DNA of 64,000 bases from Chlorokybus atmophyticus (GCA_009103225.1 RHPI01002533.1:237836-301835); one strand, 5' to 3'. Numbered from the stretch's first letter, positions 41,201 through 51,239 are shown. The notes: generated from the sequence alone by a model not told the origin. Numbers and translations: made by a program.

Positions 41201-42884
41201 CCGACACACAAACAAACACAGGCAAGGACACCGAGGTCTTACATGCCGCTTCAGCGCCACGCCGACACACAAACAAACACAGGCAAAGACACCGAGGTCT
41301 TACATGCCGCCTCAGCGCCACGCACACAAAAGCACAAGGCACGGACACTGAGGGCTTACATTAGACTGCCCCAGCCGCTCACCAACACAATCATGCACAC
41401 AGTCGTGCCTCATTTACCACTGAACTTGGCAATGTTACCGTGTATAGATCGCATAATCCCATCCTGACTTCGATTTGTGTGCGCCATCATCTCCGCAGCA
41501 ACACTAGGTTTTAGGTACAGAGCCCTCAGCGCAGCAGGCACGTCAAAGTAACGCCCAATCTTCCATGCAACTTGTCTACCTCCTATGTTGCGGTAGCGAG
41601 GGGCCTTGCAGACTGCATAAGCAAGTCGTATGCTGATGGGACATGCTAATCAAATCCCATTGTAGTGAACATTTGCAATAATTGCTCACCTTTGCAAAGT
41701 ATCCTGTTGGCATGTCGGCCACAATACAACATGTGATCACCGCGACAGGCATCATATGTGTGGAAGCCCATGTTGAGGCCTTCAAGGCATTTCAATAGCT
41801 CGTGCATGCTGCCTGGCATCTTATTCTCCTTAGGCAAGAGGATGCCACGCAACAACCTGGCACACAGAAACACATCAGTTCTGGACAGGCTGATGGTTCA
41901 AGCAGTCAGCAGTGTAATTTGCCCACCAACCTGAGCAGTATATTCATGAAATTGAAGGGTATTCAATGTAGCTGCGCCAGAACCAATAGCAGCATGGAAA
42001 TGCCTAGAGGGGTTGTACGAGAGCCAAAAACAACAGGGTTGCTTGCATTATCCAGCAACGCAGCATTTACCTTGTCAAGTAGCATGGCATCATCAACGCA
42101 TTTAGCCTCGTCCGGCTGCGATTCCACATCGGTTTCATAATCTTGGTCTTCGCCGGCAACATCACCTTGCTCCGCATCACCTTGCTCCGCATCGACTTGC
42201 TCAGCAGTGGAGGTGCAGTGCACTGGCGTCTCAGGCTCTACTTGTCCATTTGTGGATTTGGATCTGGCACCTTGATGCTCTTGCAATGTAGCATTATCAA
42301 TTCCACAAAATGCTGGGTGAGATCCGCGTTGTTCTCCATAAGCACACTGTCCTTCATCAGCACACGGATTACAACCTGCCAGCTGCAATGAGTCTAGTGG
42401 CACATGAACAATGAGAGGCACAGCATCAGCAATGTCGACATGCCACGCAAGTCAGGTCGTACCTGCTGGTTGCAAGTTGGCTGCAACATTGAAAGGAGAT
42501 TCAACACTCGGTTGCAATGGTGTGCCTGTGTCAACATGTTCAGTAGCGTCGTTCCCAACTAGCAATTGTTTGGTATCATGGAGAGCTTCACCTGGGGCAA
42601 GCCAGATCAATGATCAGACAGCCTGTTGTATAGATTCACAGCTGTAGAGAAGGTGCTCTTGTACCTGACGACATGTGTAAGGATGCAGCAGCAACATCAG
42701 CATCAGCTTCTTCAAGTTCAAGGGGTTGTAGTCGATCACGGTATTCAGGAGCAACAGCTTCTGAAGTGCCACACCACATGTTTTTGCCAAAGTTTTCAGG
42801 ATATTCAGCCCTTTCAATGTGGTTGTGTGTGAACACTTTGCTCCCTTTGCAGTCGCGGCAAAAACACTTGCGAAAGTAGCTCAT
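38229..42884 (-). CDS. CACTA/EnSpm-type transposase (Tnp2 plus DUF4218-like)
   Basis: A many-exon minus-strand gene. The start at 42884 (MSYFRKCFCRDCKG) resembles the Cys-rich start of EnSpm Tnp2 proteins; exons 42665-42884 and 42463-42591 join in phase. Further exon blocks carry Tnp2 hallmarks in order. LLPKENKMPGSMHELLK with DACRGDHMLYC is near 41690-41850. FAKEPRNVRLAMFIDGMNPF is near 40980-41050, and ITKMHKTDTTFLLAVILGPI near 40780-40850. YDSHRDAVFRCRSILEIVIHD is near 40545-40610, FGCSKCEC...HRQYL near 40280-40370, and VGPMHIFANLAINFANLL near 39910-39985. A DUF4218-like part (FKLCDIYQRLTALEV, EVELFFPQTSLTMMLHLLGH) lies at 39050-39450. A final exon block (38229-38700) ends KPRFAE and TAA. 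Tnp2 cuts and joins CACTA-type elements. Several exon borders between 39.6 and 42.4 kb are unsettled, and I found no CACTA termini. Whether it is functional is open. Confidence 0.78.
41150..41400. repeat. Minisatellite in a transposase intron
   Basis: Three to four units of about 64 bases carry GAGGTCTTACATGCCGCYTCAGCGCC-like cores (for example at 41173, 41237 and 41298), with CACACAAACAAACACAGGCA between them. The reverse complement, CTGRGGCGGCATGTAAGACCTC, is the core of the minisatellite at 60.24-60.53 kb. Confidence 0.75.
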
Positions 42885-43173
42885 GCTACAAACATCAAAA
42901 GCAGTCAGCCAACATACTGCAAGCAACTTCCAATCAACTTCCATACAACCAAAGCAAAAACCTGCAGGCACGCTGGCGCCGCTAACACCGCCGCCGTCGC
43001 CGCCGTCATGACTGCCTACCGTAAATTAGGGTTTAGGACACATCCAATCCCGATTCAAAACAAGCCGGAAAGTCAATCCGGATATGCTCCACAATTTGCG
43101 TACGTGCTCCTTTTCTTCTTCCGTCCAGTGCATTAGCTTCTAGGGTTTGTGTGCCAGGCAGCGTGGCGCCAGC
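42885..43173. promoter_or_regulatory. Divergent promoter between Tnp2 gene and methyltransferase gene
   Basis: 289 bases separate the minus-strand transposase ATG (42884) from the plus-strand methyltransferase ATG (43174). A telo-box-like motif ATTAGGGTTTAGG lies at 43025-43037 and CTAGGGTTTG at 43140-43149. GCC-repeat sequence lies near 42985-43005. The layout implies coordinated expression of the two genes. Confidence 0.55.
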
Positions 43174-44745
43174 ATGCGCGGCGTCAAAGTGTGTAGCTTC
43201 TGCAAAGCATACTTGGTTAAGAATGGCAACAACAAACGTCTGCAACAGCATGAAGAGAAGTGCAAGCTGTACAGTGAGCAGTATGGCTTCTATGAAGCCT
43301 GCTGGCACCACAAGGCAAGGGGGGACAATGTGAGGCAATGCAGACTGCTGGCACAATGCATGAGGCCAGATTTCTTTCGGGAGGAGTGCACTTGCCTGCA
43401 GTGCTCGCTTTCCAAGTTTGAGTGGGACGGCGAGCCCATGAATCACCTGCCTTGGGCACGGCCTGGAGCATATCATGATGGGCAGATGTGCAATGTGCTT
43501 CGACGTCAGCTCGTGCGCAACGGTCGCGGCAAGTCCACTGTAATCGAAGATGTCAACAACAGGGTGAGTTGAACTGTCCTTGCAAACAGCAAAACAGCGC
43601 TTGCATGCATGACCAACTTACTCTTGAATGCCAAAGGGGAACGCGGTTGTCGACAATGTCGCGACACTGGCTGCTTGGCGGAAGGAGATTGTTGATGAGG
43701 GGCAGTCTTTGGTAGCATGCCGCGTTGTGGTGTACTGGCCAGGAATGAGCTCCTGGTATGCAGGCCACATCATCACTTTTGATGCCAACACAGGTATATT
43801 GCAGAGTATTTACATGCGCACGCTCATGCAAGCACCGGCTCAGGCAAACATGTGGCTCAGGAAAACATACCATCAAGTACGACGATTTCGTTGAGGACCC
43901 ACGGCTGCACCACATCTTGATAAAGAACTGGAACATGGCAGCTGTGCGTGAGGGTTACGACGTAATGGTTCGTGTTGGTGGTCAAAGCTGTCTGAAACTG
44001 CAAGACTTGCTGGTCGAGAGCTCGATTGATGGCCCAAGCCCCCACCCCTTCTGATCACACACACACCAATAGACTCAAGCGGAAGACGTTGCAGGCCGCG
44101 CGCACTGGATGTCTTTTGCGGCGCTGGTAGTGTAGCCATGGGTCTGTACAGGGCAGGGTCTGATGTTGAGGGCATCGACAACAAGCCACAACCGTCATAC
44201 CCATTCAAGTTCTGCCAGATGGATGCAATAGACGCTGACCCGACAGCATACGCTGCGGTGTGGGCAAGTCCTCCATGTCAAGCTCTAAGTGGGGCCATTC
44301 CCACTACACAGCGCTCCGCGTACGGCAATCGATGGGAGCACGTCAACCTGATTGACCCCATAAGAGCCAAGTTGCAGTTGAGCGGCAAGCCATGGGTGAT
44401 AGAGAATGTCGCAGGCGCATCAGGACACATGACAACTCACCTTAAGCTGTGTGGCACCATGTTCAAGTTGGATGTGTATCGTCATCGCATCTTCGAGACA
44501 AACCCTCCACTGCACTAAGACTTGAAATGCAACCACACTGGTTGTGCACTTGGAGAGCTGGCCACCCACCCGGAGCAGCGCCGGCAGTTGCTACCTGGGG
44601 AGAGGCAAATTTACCCGGTGTACGGCCAAGCATCCTGCCGTGGCACGATTGCAGGGTGGCAGTCTGCCATGCAGGTGGAGTGGATGGATGCGGAATCGGA
44701 AGTCAAGAATGCCATTCCANAAATGCCATTCCACCAACTTACTAA
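43174..44745 (+). CDS. Zinc-ligand/Tudor-like plus phage-type cytosine-5 DNA methyltransferase, interrupted
   Basis: Exon 43174-43563 has a Cys/His N-terminus (VCSFCKAYL, LQQHEEKC, CTCLQCSL). Exon 43637-43793 and the exon from 43861 join in phase to form a Tudor/agenet-like module (VVVYWPGMSSWYAGHI, then GKHTIKYDDF). Next comes a C5-methyltransferase: motif I (LDVFCGAGSVAMGLYRAG, about 44105-44160), motif IV with the catalytic Cys (WASPPCQALS), motif VI (WVIENVAGA) and RHRIFETNPPL. The frame then meets a TAA at 44516-44518. It continues in the same frame as CNHTGCALGE, VYGQ, GWQSAMQVEWMD and NAIP, the C-terminal hallmarks of small phage-type C5 enzymes (usual ending WMxxxEL..AIPPAYT). The stop is therefore a nonsense change or sequencing error. 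The exon border between about 43.95 and 44.095 kb is unresolved. The enzyme class methylates cytosine in DNA using S-adenosylmethionine. Confidence 0.75.
44708..44733. other. Ambiguous base with flanking duplicated 12-mer
   Basis: AATGCCATTCCA occurs on both sides of the single N at 44720 (44708-44719 and 44722-44733). Reading only the second copy gives the family-typical ending NAIPPTY and a stop at 44743-44745. This suggests a mis-joined duplication rather than real sequence. Confidence 0.7.
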
Positions 44746-45950
44746 AAGCATGTAGGCAGGCTGTTGCTGGAAGCAATAGGCTTCACAGTTGATTACCCTG
44801 CTTTTTACTAAAAGGTAGAGGTAGCTCTTGATTGCTGGCCACTTTGTTAGCCTGAACTCAAACCCAACAACAGAATGAGCGACCCAATAAAGTCAGCCAG
44901 AGGTCTTAATCACGAGGGTGCCTCTGTTTGCCAGCACGGGAAAGACTGACCTGCTGGGCAGAGTCTCTTTCAGAGCACCTTCATGCCCTGTTGCGCCGTC
45001 CGCCCACCCGAGACTAGACCTCCTGCGGGTTCACTGCGAACGCAGGGTATGGTCCAACCAAAGCTGACTCACGAAAGTCATGAACCAGAGGCTCTGAGCA
45101 TGTGCACAAAGTCTACAGTACGTGACGTGCGCGAGACGGCTCTGCAGGACCACATCCTGCGTTTGCAGTCAACCCGCAGGAAGTTTTGTGTCGGGTGGGT
45201 GGGCGGAGAAGGAGAACTTCTAGGTTGCTGTGCGCATGCCTTTGGTTGCGTGCAATCTTTGGACACATGCCCGGTTGCAGCGGTTGCCGGGGCCAGTACG
45301 AGGGCGTGCCAGTACGAGGGCGGCATGTCAACAGCTGAGTCACCATATCCGCTGACATGTACACCTCGGGATTGCACAAAGATCTCGGAATTGTACTTCC
45401 TCTATCCTGTACAATGACCACGAGATTGTCTTTCCTCTATCCTGTCATGTCAAGCTCCTGTCATGTCACCTGGAAGAACACCTCCACTTCCTGCTGGTTA
45501 GCAGCGAAAGCAGGTGGCACAGGCAAGAAGGGGGCAAGAAAGTGAGCAAGAAGGGGAATTCATCACAGGGTGTTGCCCCTACGCTCTGCATACAAAGACA
45601 GAATGAGCAAGCAGAGGGCTTATTCACGAGGATGCCTCTGCATTCAGCATGAGCTCAGACCCAAATCGAGAATGAGAAAACAGAGGGCTAAATCAAAAAG
45701 ATGCCTGTGTGTTCAGCTGGAATTAATATATACACTTACACATGAGGTTGGCCCTACGCTGCGAGAACGATGTATGTTCGTTCTTAACAAGCTCTCTAAT
45801 TCTGCACAGGCATGGTGAGGTAGCAGAGGCTCCTGCAAACACAACCGCAGCAAATGTTAACGAGAGCAATACTTGCAACTTTTGCTATTGTACAAGCAGT
45901 GTCCATGCGTGTTCCAACCTGCAAAGCTGGTAGTCGTGAAGTGAACAACC
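44746..45950. other. Non-coding with dispersed repeat fragments
   Basis: No gene seen. Fragments such as AGAGGTCTTAATCACGAGGGTGCCTCTG (near 44902), AGAGGGCTTATTCACGAGGATGCCTCTG (near 45614) and a third version near 45683 resemble one another. A similar patch is at 54434-54470. They look like degenerate members of a dispersed repeat. Confidence 0.5.
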
Positions 45951-45969
45951 TCGAGGTTGCTGTTACAGC

Positions 45970-46343
45970 TACCTCTGCTGCTGCGGCTGCTGCGGCTTCT
46001 GTGTTTCCTTCTGCTCCCGCCGCTGCTTCCGCTGCTCCTTTCCCTGCTGAGCCATTCGCTTTATCTGTTGGCGCTCCTCCTCCTTCTGCCGCTTGAGCTG
46101 CTGACGCAGCTGCTCCTGCTGCTCAAGGGTCTCCTGTGCAGCTATCATCTCCTGCTCACGCTAATATGCAGCTTGATGTGCCAGCTTCTTGCCCTCCCGA
46201 CGACTGTTGATTTGTTCCAATCGTTCCAATTTCCGCAACCTGCTTGGCCTTGCTTTGCCGAACTCAAACTTTGAACTATCTAGGAGGTGTGCTTGCTGTT
46301 TAACAAGCAAGGTCCGTTCTATAAGTCTTGGCAGCCGACACAA
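45970..46343 (-). pseudogene. Coiled-coil fragment downstream of the OTU/gag-like gene
   Basis: On the minus strand, 46161-46343 reads RLIERTLLVKQQAHLLDSSK and RKLERLEQINSRREG, then meets a TAG. It continues in the same frame as an E/Q/R-rich coil (REQEMIAAQETLEQQEQLRQ). It follows the stop of the OTU/gag-like gene in a shifted frame and is probably the decayed continuation of it. Confidence 0.45.
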
Positions 46344-46509
46344 GCAAAATCGAACTGATCAGCATTCCAATCTTGGTTGCAAGGACCCTTGGGCACGCCA
46401 ATGCTCACTAATTTCCTAAGTCCCTGGAGAAACAGTTGTAGTTTAAGGGCCTTAGGCACCAGCTCAACGCAGATGTTTGCCACCCCGCACAATTTTGCAA
46501 ACTGCGCGT

Positions 46510-46911
46510 TGTTGAGAAGCAAGCATGCAAGTGAAGAGGGCAAGCAATGACACACAGGAGAAGGCAACACACTTCCCGATTTATTACCAACAGACCGCGG
46601 GGTTATATACCCGCCAGTCAGTACACAGTTTGTACACACTGCTGGTCTACATGCAACAGCGTCCGATATACTGAACCATATCCTACGCTGTAAGATGTGC
46701 CACGTAGCTAACTTGATAAGCTTTGTAACAAGCTATGCCACGTCCTATAAGACTAAGTATCATGGGAGATATGACGATTCTCCTAGGACCCTTCTCTGCA
46801 GTCCGCGCCAGGACCTTCTTGTCCGGAGTCTTCGAGGTCCTCCCATCGAGGTCCCTTCTCTTCTCTCTTGTATGCAGGGCAGGCTGACCGGATGTAGGAA
46901 TATCTTCAACA
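46510..46911 (-). repeat. 3' LTR of Copia element 1
   Basis: 402 bp, TG...CA ends in plus orientation, paired with 51258-51659. On the element's own strand it is the 3' LTR. It is preceded by the purine tract GCGTGGGAG on that strand. Confidence 0.95.
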
Positions 46912-46956
46912 CTCCCACGCTGGCAGCTTGGCCTCTAACGCTTGGTCTTCTTTCAC

Positions 46957-49900
46957 CTAAGCACATATGCCGAGTCCCTTGCAACATGCCTTGAACTTCA
47001 GCGGTGACAGTGGCTTCGTCATGAAGTCCGCGAGCATGTCTTCCGTATTGCAATATTGGAACTCAACCTCCTTGCGTGTGACTCTGTCTCGCACAAAGTG
47101 ATGCATGACATCAATGTGCTTTGTCCTTGTCGAGGCAATGGGGTGCTTCAGCAACTTAATGGCGCCTTGGTTGTCGCAGTTGATCGTGATGCACGCCATC
47201 GGGTGCTCCAGATCTGCCATCAGCTTGCGAAGCCATAACGCCTCCTTTACTGCAGCCAATGCTGCCATGTACTCCGCTTCCGAAGTAGATGCAGCTGTTG
47301 TGGGTTGCAGCCTACTGTTCCAGCTCACCACGCCTCCATTCAACTTGAAGACGTACGCCGTGGTGGACCTCCTGCTATCGAGGTCACCTGCAAAGTCTGC
47401 GTCGCAATAGCCCTCCATCTCTGTGCTTCCGCAACCAAACTTGATGCCAACACTTGCGCTTCCAGCCACGTAGCGCAATACTCCCTTCGCTGCACGCCAG
47501 TGCTCCATGCTTGGTGCAGACATGTAGCGCGCAAGCACTCCAACTGCATGTGCGATGTCGGGTCTTGTGCACACTGCTAGGTAGAGCATACTCCCAACAA
47601 GCTCACCATAGGGATACTGAGCCTTGTCGAGTACTTCCTCATCTTTCGCTTTGACGAGGTTGGTGCCGAGTGCCAATGGAGTAGACTTGGTCTTTGCTTC
47701 ATTGAGTCCGAACTTGGTGACAAGTTGCTTCACCATCTGCTCTTGACTGATCTTGATTGTGCATGCTGCTCTGTCACGCTCTATCACCATGCCAAGAAAT
47801 AACTTGACCTCTCCAAGGTCGCGTACTGCGAATGCTTGCTGCAATCCGTGCTTCGTTTCCTTCAGGTCTTCAACTTGCTTGGCCGTGACGATGATGTCGT
47901 CCACATACACGAGCAAGTAAACCTTCTTCTCTTCATGGATGAAGAGCCCCGGATCCGCTGAGGATGCTTTGTAGCCGAGTTTCTCCAACTCTTTCGTGAG
48001 GCGAATGTGCCACACACGTGGTGCTTGTCGCAGCCCATACAAAGCCTTGATCAACTTGCAAGCCATGCCTGGCTCCCCTTCTGCGTAGCCTGGTGGTTGC
48101 TTGGTGTAGATCTCTTCCTCCAGCTCTCCGTAAAGGAAAGCAGTCTTCACATCAAGGTGGTGACACTCGAGGTCTTCAGCAGCAACCATGGCGATTAATG
48201 TGCGGAAGGTTGCATGCTTACTTGCAGGTGCAAACACTTCATTGAAATCCACACCTTCTTGTTGCAAAAATCCCTTTGCCACCAACCTTGCCTTGTAGCG
48301 CTCGATGTTGCCTTGACCATCACGCTTCACCTTGAACACCCACTTGACCGGAATGGGCTTCACACCTTGCGGGGGCTTCTCCAACACCCATGTGTTGTTG
48401 GCATGGAGTGATGCAATCTCATCATCCATAGCTCGCTGCCATTGTTCTGCATCTGGTGCTCGCAATGCCTCCTCGTAGGTGCTTGGTTCTTCACTCTCGT
48501 CATTGTGCACACTAGCGATGTGTGCCTTGTAGAAGTCAGGTGCTTGTCTTTCCCTCACTGGGTAGCGTCGAGCTTGCTCCTGCTGCTTCTGCTTCTCGCC
48601 TGCTACAGATGAGCCCTGCTCTTTATTGATGACTGATGCCTCGCCTTCAACCTCTTCTCTGCTTGAAAGCTCTTCAGGTTGTGCTTTGTCATCTTCATCT
48701 TGAGGGTAGAAACCTTCTTCAGCTTCAACTTGTGATGAGCCTTCGTGGAACACGACTTCTCTGCTCACCACAATCTTGCGCGTGTCCTCCAGTAGGACCT
48801 TGTACGCCTTTGAGCCTGGTTCGTAGCCAACGAAGATGCCCTTCTTGCTGACCGGCTCCAACTTGTGTCGCAATTGACTTGGCACAAGTGCATATGCCAC
48901 ACATCCGAACACACGCATGCCACTCACATCTGGCGCTTCACCGTAAAAGAGCTCCCACGGAGTCTTTTGCTCAGAGCTTATCGGTGAACGGTTGCGGATG
49001 TAGTTGGCAGTGAGAACGGCCTCTTTCCACAGACTGTCCTCCAACTTGGTGTCATTGAGCATGGCTCGAACACGCTCCAACAACGTTCGGTTGAGACGTT
49101 CAGCTGCTCCATTCTGCTGCGGAGTGTATGGTGCTGTTGTCTCATGCCGTATGCCTTTGCTGGCGAAGAACTCTTTGAGCTGGGCGTTGATGTACTCCCC
49201 TCCTCGATCACTTCTCATTGCTTTCATCTTCTTGCCCGATTGAATCTCAAGCAATGCAATGACTGTACGCACAGCTCCAGCGACTTCTGACTTTTGAATC
49301 AAAGGGAAGACGATGGAAAGCTTGCTGTAGTCGTCGAGGAATGTTGCAAAGTACCTTACCCCTCCTTTCGCCACAATGCGCATAGGCCCGCAAACGTCCA
49401 TGTGCACAAGCTCGCAGGGATGTTTGCTACTTGAAGAAGATGATGAGAACGGCATGCGATGCTGCTTGGCCAACACACAGGGTTCACAGAGCGTAGTTGA
49501 AGACGCTTGAAAATCTTCCTTGCTCTCAGTAATGCCCTTTACCATGTCTTCAGCGACCAGGCGTGTGAGGTTGCTATAGCCCAAATGCCCGAACCTTCGA
49601 TGCCAAAGCTCAGCCGTTCCTTTCTTCTTCACAATCATGGCCTTGCTGCCATGAGTTTGCTCCACAATGTAGAGCCCTCCTCGTTGGGTGCCGACCATGT
49701 ACTCGACCCCATCCATGCGTACGGAGCAGCGTCCCTCCCGGATCACTATCTCAGCTCCCACGCGCTCAGCAACTCTCACAGAAAACAAGCTTGCAGCAGC
49801 TCCAGGTACGTGCAATACTTCACGCAGTACCACCTCTCTCTCACCATCACCAAACTTGCATTGAAGCCTCACTTCACCAACTCCTATTGCTTCCAACTCG

Positions 49901-50838
49901 TGACCACTAAAGCCTTCCACCTTCCTTGTGGTTGACATCTTCCTGTAGTTCTCAATCACCTCCTTGTGCGGTGTGAGATGCTGGTCACAGCCTGAGTCAA
50001 TTGCCCATGAAGTTGTATCAAACTTCCTTGAGGCAGTAAATGCAACACCCTTTTCTTTGCGTTGAGCGTTGCTACTGGTGCCTGCTTCAGATTGCTCTCG
50101 TTGGCGCTTACGACAATCCTTTGAAATATGTCCTTTAATACCACAATAGTGGCATGTGAGATTCTTGAACTTTGAGTTGCTGCCTTTCGCCTTGTTCTTG
50201 TCTTCATAGTTGCTTAATTTCTTGTATTTGTCTCGTGTGTAGAAGGCCACAGAGTCCGCTTGCTCTTCCTTCTTTGAGACGCGTTGCTCCACAGTGAGCA
50301 ACTTGGGTAGCACATCGTCTAGGGTTAGCTCCGATGACGATGTCTCGAGCAGAGTAGCGACAACTTCGTACTCTAATGGCAGTCCTGCAACAATCGCCAA
50401 TACGACCTCCGTCTCTTCCATCTTGTGGCCGACGTTGATGAGGTCCGCCCACAGCTCTCTCGCACGTGCAACATACTTTGTGACCGGCTCGGCCGTCTCT
50501 TTTTGAAGCGCGCTTAGCTGCTTGCGTAATTGTATCTTGCTGGCGTTGTTCTTGGCTTGAAATACGGCTGCAAGCTTCTCCCAAGCTTGTCTGCCATCTT
50601 CCCATGCTGTGAGCATGGGAAAGTGATGTGGCTTGCAATTAAGCACCATCAATGAATGTGCTTCAACTGAGTGTTCAAGCCAGATGCTTTCTTCTCCTGC
50701 TCTTGGTGCAGATGCCTTCGGGTCAACATACTTCCACATCTTCTTGTGGATAAGTAGTGCCTTTATTTCTACGCACCAAGTGCTGTAATTGTTTGTGTCC
50801 AGCTTTGTGATCAGCCCTTTATCGTAGCTTGCCTCCAT
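46957..50838 (-). CDS. Copia gag-pol polyprotein, intact
   Basis: A single 1293-residue frame. Domains in order: gag-like N-terminus (LDTNNYSTWCVEIKALL); zinc knuckle CHYCGIKGHISKDC at roughly residue 230; aspartic protease (WAIDSGCDQHL); integrase zinc site (HRRFGHLGY...CEPCVLAKQH) and catalytic core (VHMDVCGP, RSDRGGEY, PQQNGAAERLNRTL); reverse transcriptase (VKWVFKVKRDGQGNIERYKA, LLVYVDDIIV); RNase H (GYCDADFAGD, SEAEYMAA). The integrase-before-RT order defines the Ty1/copia superfamily. No frameshift separates gag from pol, as is common in plant Copia elements. All catalytic motifs look present. The product would form cytoplasmic virus-like particles and copy the element. Confidence 0.96.
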   Translation of the reverse strand: MEASYDKGLITKLDTNNYSTWCVEIKALLIHKKMWKYVDPKASAPRAGEESIWLEHSVEAHSLMVLNCKPHHFPMLTAWEDGRQAWEKLAAVFQAKNNASKIQLRKQLSALQKETAEPVTKYVARARELWADLINVGHKMEETEVVLAIVAGLPLEYEVVATLLETSSSELTLDDVLPKLLTVEQRVSKKEEQADSVAFYTRDKYKKLSNYEDKNKAKGSNSKFKNLTCHYCGIKGHISKDCRKRQREQSEAGTSSNAQRKEKGVAFTASRKFDTTSWAIDSGCDQHLTPHKEVIENYRKMSTTRKVEGFSGHELEAIGVGEVRLQCKFGDGEREVVLREVLHVPGAAASLFSVRVAERVGAEIVIREGRCSVRMDGVEYMVGTQRGGLYIVEQTHGSKAMIVKKKGTAELWHRRFGHLGYSNLTRLVAEDMVKGITESKEDFQASSTTLCEPCVLAKQHRMPFSSSSSSSKHPCELVHMDVCGPMRIVAKGGVRYFATFLDDYSKLSIVFPLIQKSEVAGAVRTVIALLEIQSGKKMKAMRSDRGGEYINAQLKEFFASKGIRHETTAPYTPQQNGAAERLNRTLLERVRAMLNDTKLEDSLWKEAVLTANYIRNRSPISSEQKTPWELFYGEAPDVSGMRVFGCVAYALVPSQLRHKLEPVSKKGIFVGYEPGSKAYKVLLEDTRKIVVSREVVFHEGSSQVEAEEGFYPQDEDDKAQPEELSSREEVEGEASVINKEQGSSVAGEKQKQQEQARRYPVRERQAPDFYKAHIASVHNDESEEPSTYEEALRAPDAEQWQRAMDDEIASLHANNTWVLEKPPQGVKPIPVKWVFKVKRDGQGNIERYKARLVAKGFLQQEGVDFNEVFAPASKHATFRTLIAMVAAEDLECHHLDVKTAFLYGELEEEIYTKQPPGYAEGEPGMACKLIKALYGLRQAPRVWHIRLTKELEKLGYKASSADPGLFIHEEKKVYLLVYVDDIIVTAKQVEDLKETKHGLQQAFAVRDLGEVKLFLGMVIERDRAACTIKISQEQMVKQLVTKFGLNEAKTKSTPLALGTNLVKAKDEEVLDKAQYPYGELVGSMLYLAVCTRPDIAHAVGVLARYMSAPSMEHWRAAKGVLRYVAGSASVGIKFGCGSTEMEGYCDADFAGDLDSRRSTTAYVFKLNGGVVSWNSRLQPTTAASTSEAEYMAALAAVKEALWLRKLMADLEHPMACITINCDNQGAIKLLKHPIASTRTKHIDVMHHFVRDRVTRKEVEFQYCNTEDMLADFMTKPLSPLKFKACCKGLGICA

Positions 50839-50884
50839 CTTTGCCGTGCCTGCTTTCTTCTTGCAGTTAGCACTCGAGACTTGC

Positions 50885-51200
50885 TTTGATAATCTTCACG
50901 TGTTGTGACTTGAATGACTTTGAATGACTTAAGTGTCTTCGGTCTTCACTTCACTCTTTAGTGAGTTTTATGATTTCAGTCTTGACAACACTCTGTAGTG
51001 ACTTTAATGACTTCAGTCTTATCTTCACTCTTTGGTGACTTTAATGACTTCGGTCTTGTCTTCACTCTTTGGTGACTATAATGACTTCGGTCTTCAGTGA
51101 CTTCGCTTTACTTTACTTCACGTGATGTAGCGTCTTCACTTCAGTAACTTCAGTCTTGAATGACTTCAGTCTTCACTTCAGTGCACTTTCTTACTTTTCT
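50885..51200. repeat. Degenerate repeats in the leader of Copia element 1
   Basis: Between the 5' LTR and the polyprotein start, the plus strand repeats variants of TGACTTYRGTCTTCACTC and GTGACTTTAATGACTTCGG about eight to ten times. The corresponding leader of element 2 (55756-55882) lacks this array. Confidence 0.7.
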
Positions 51201-51239
51201 TCACCTCGCTCTCTTTTTCTTTCTCACACTCTTCACGCG

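Noticed and set aside
41150-41400. CRISPR-like array, because of regular repeats with spacers.
   Set aside because: Both repeat and spacer parts are similar between units, so it is an ordinary minisatellite; the genome is eukaryotic.
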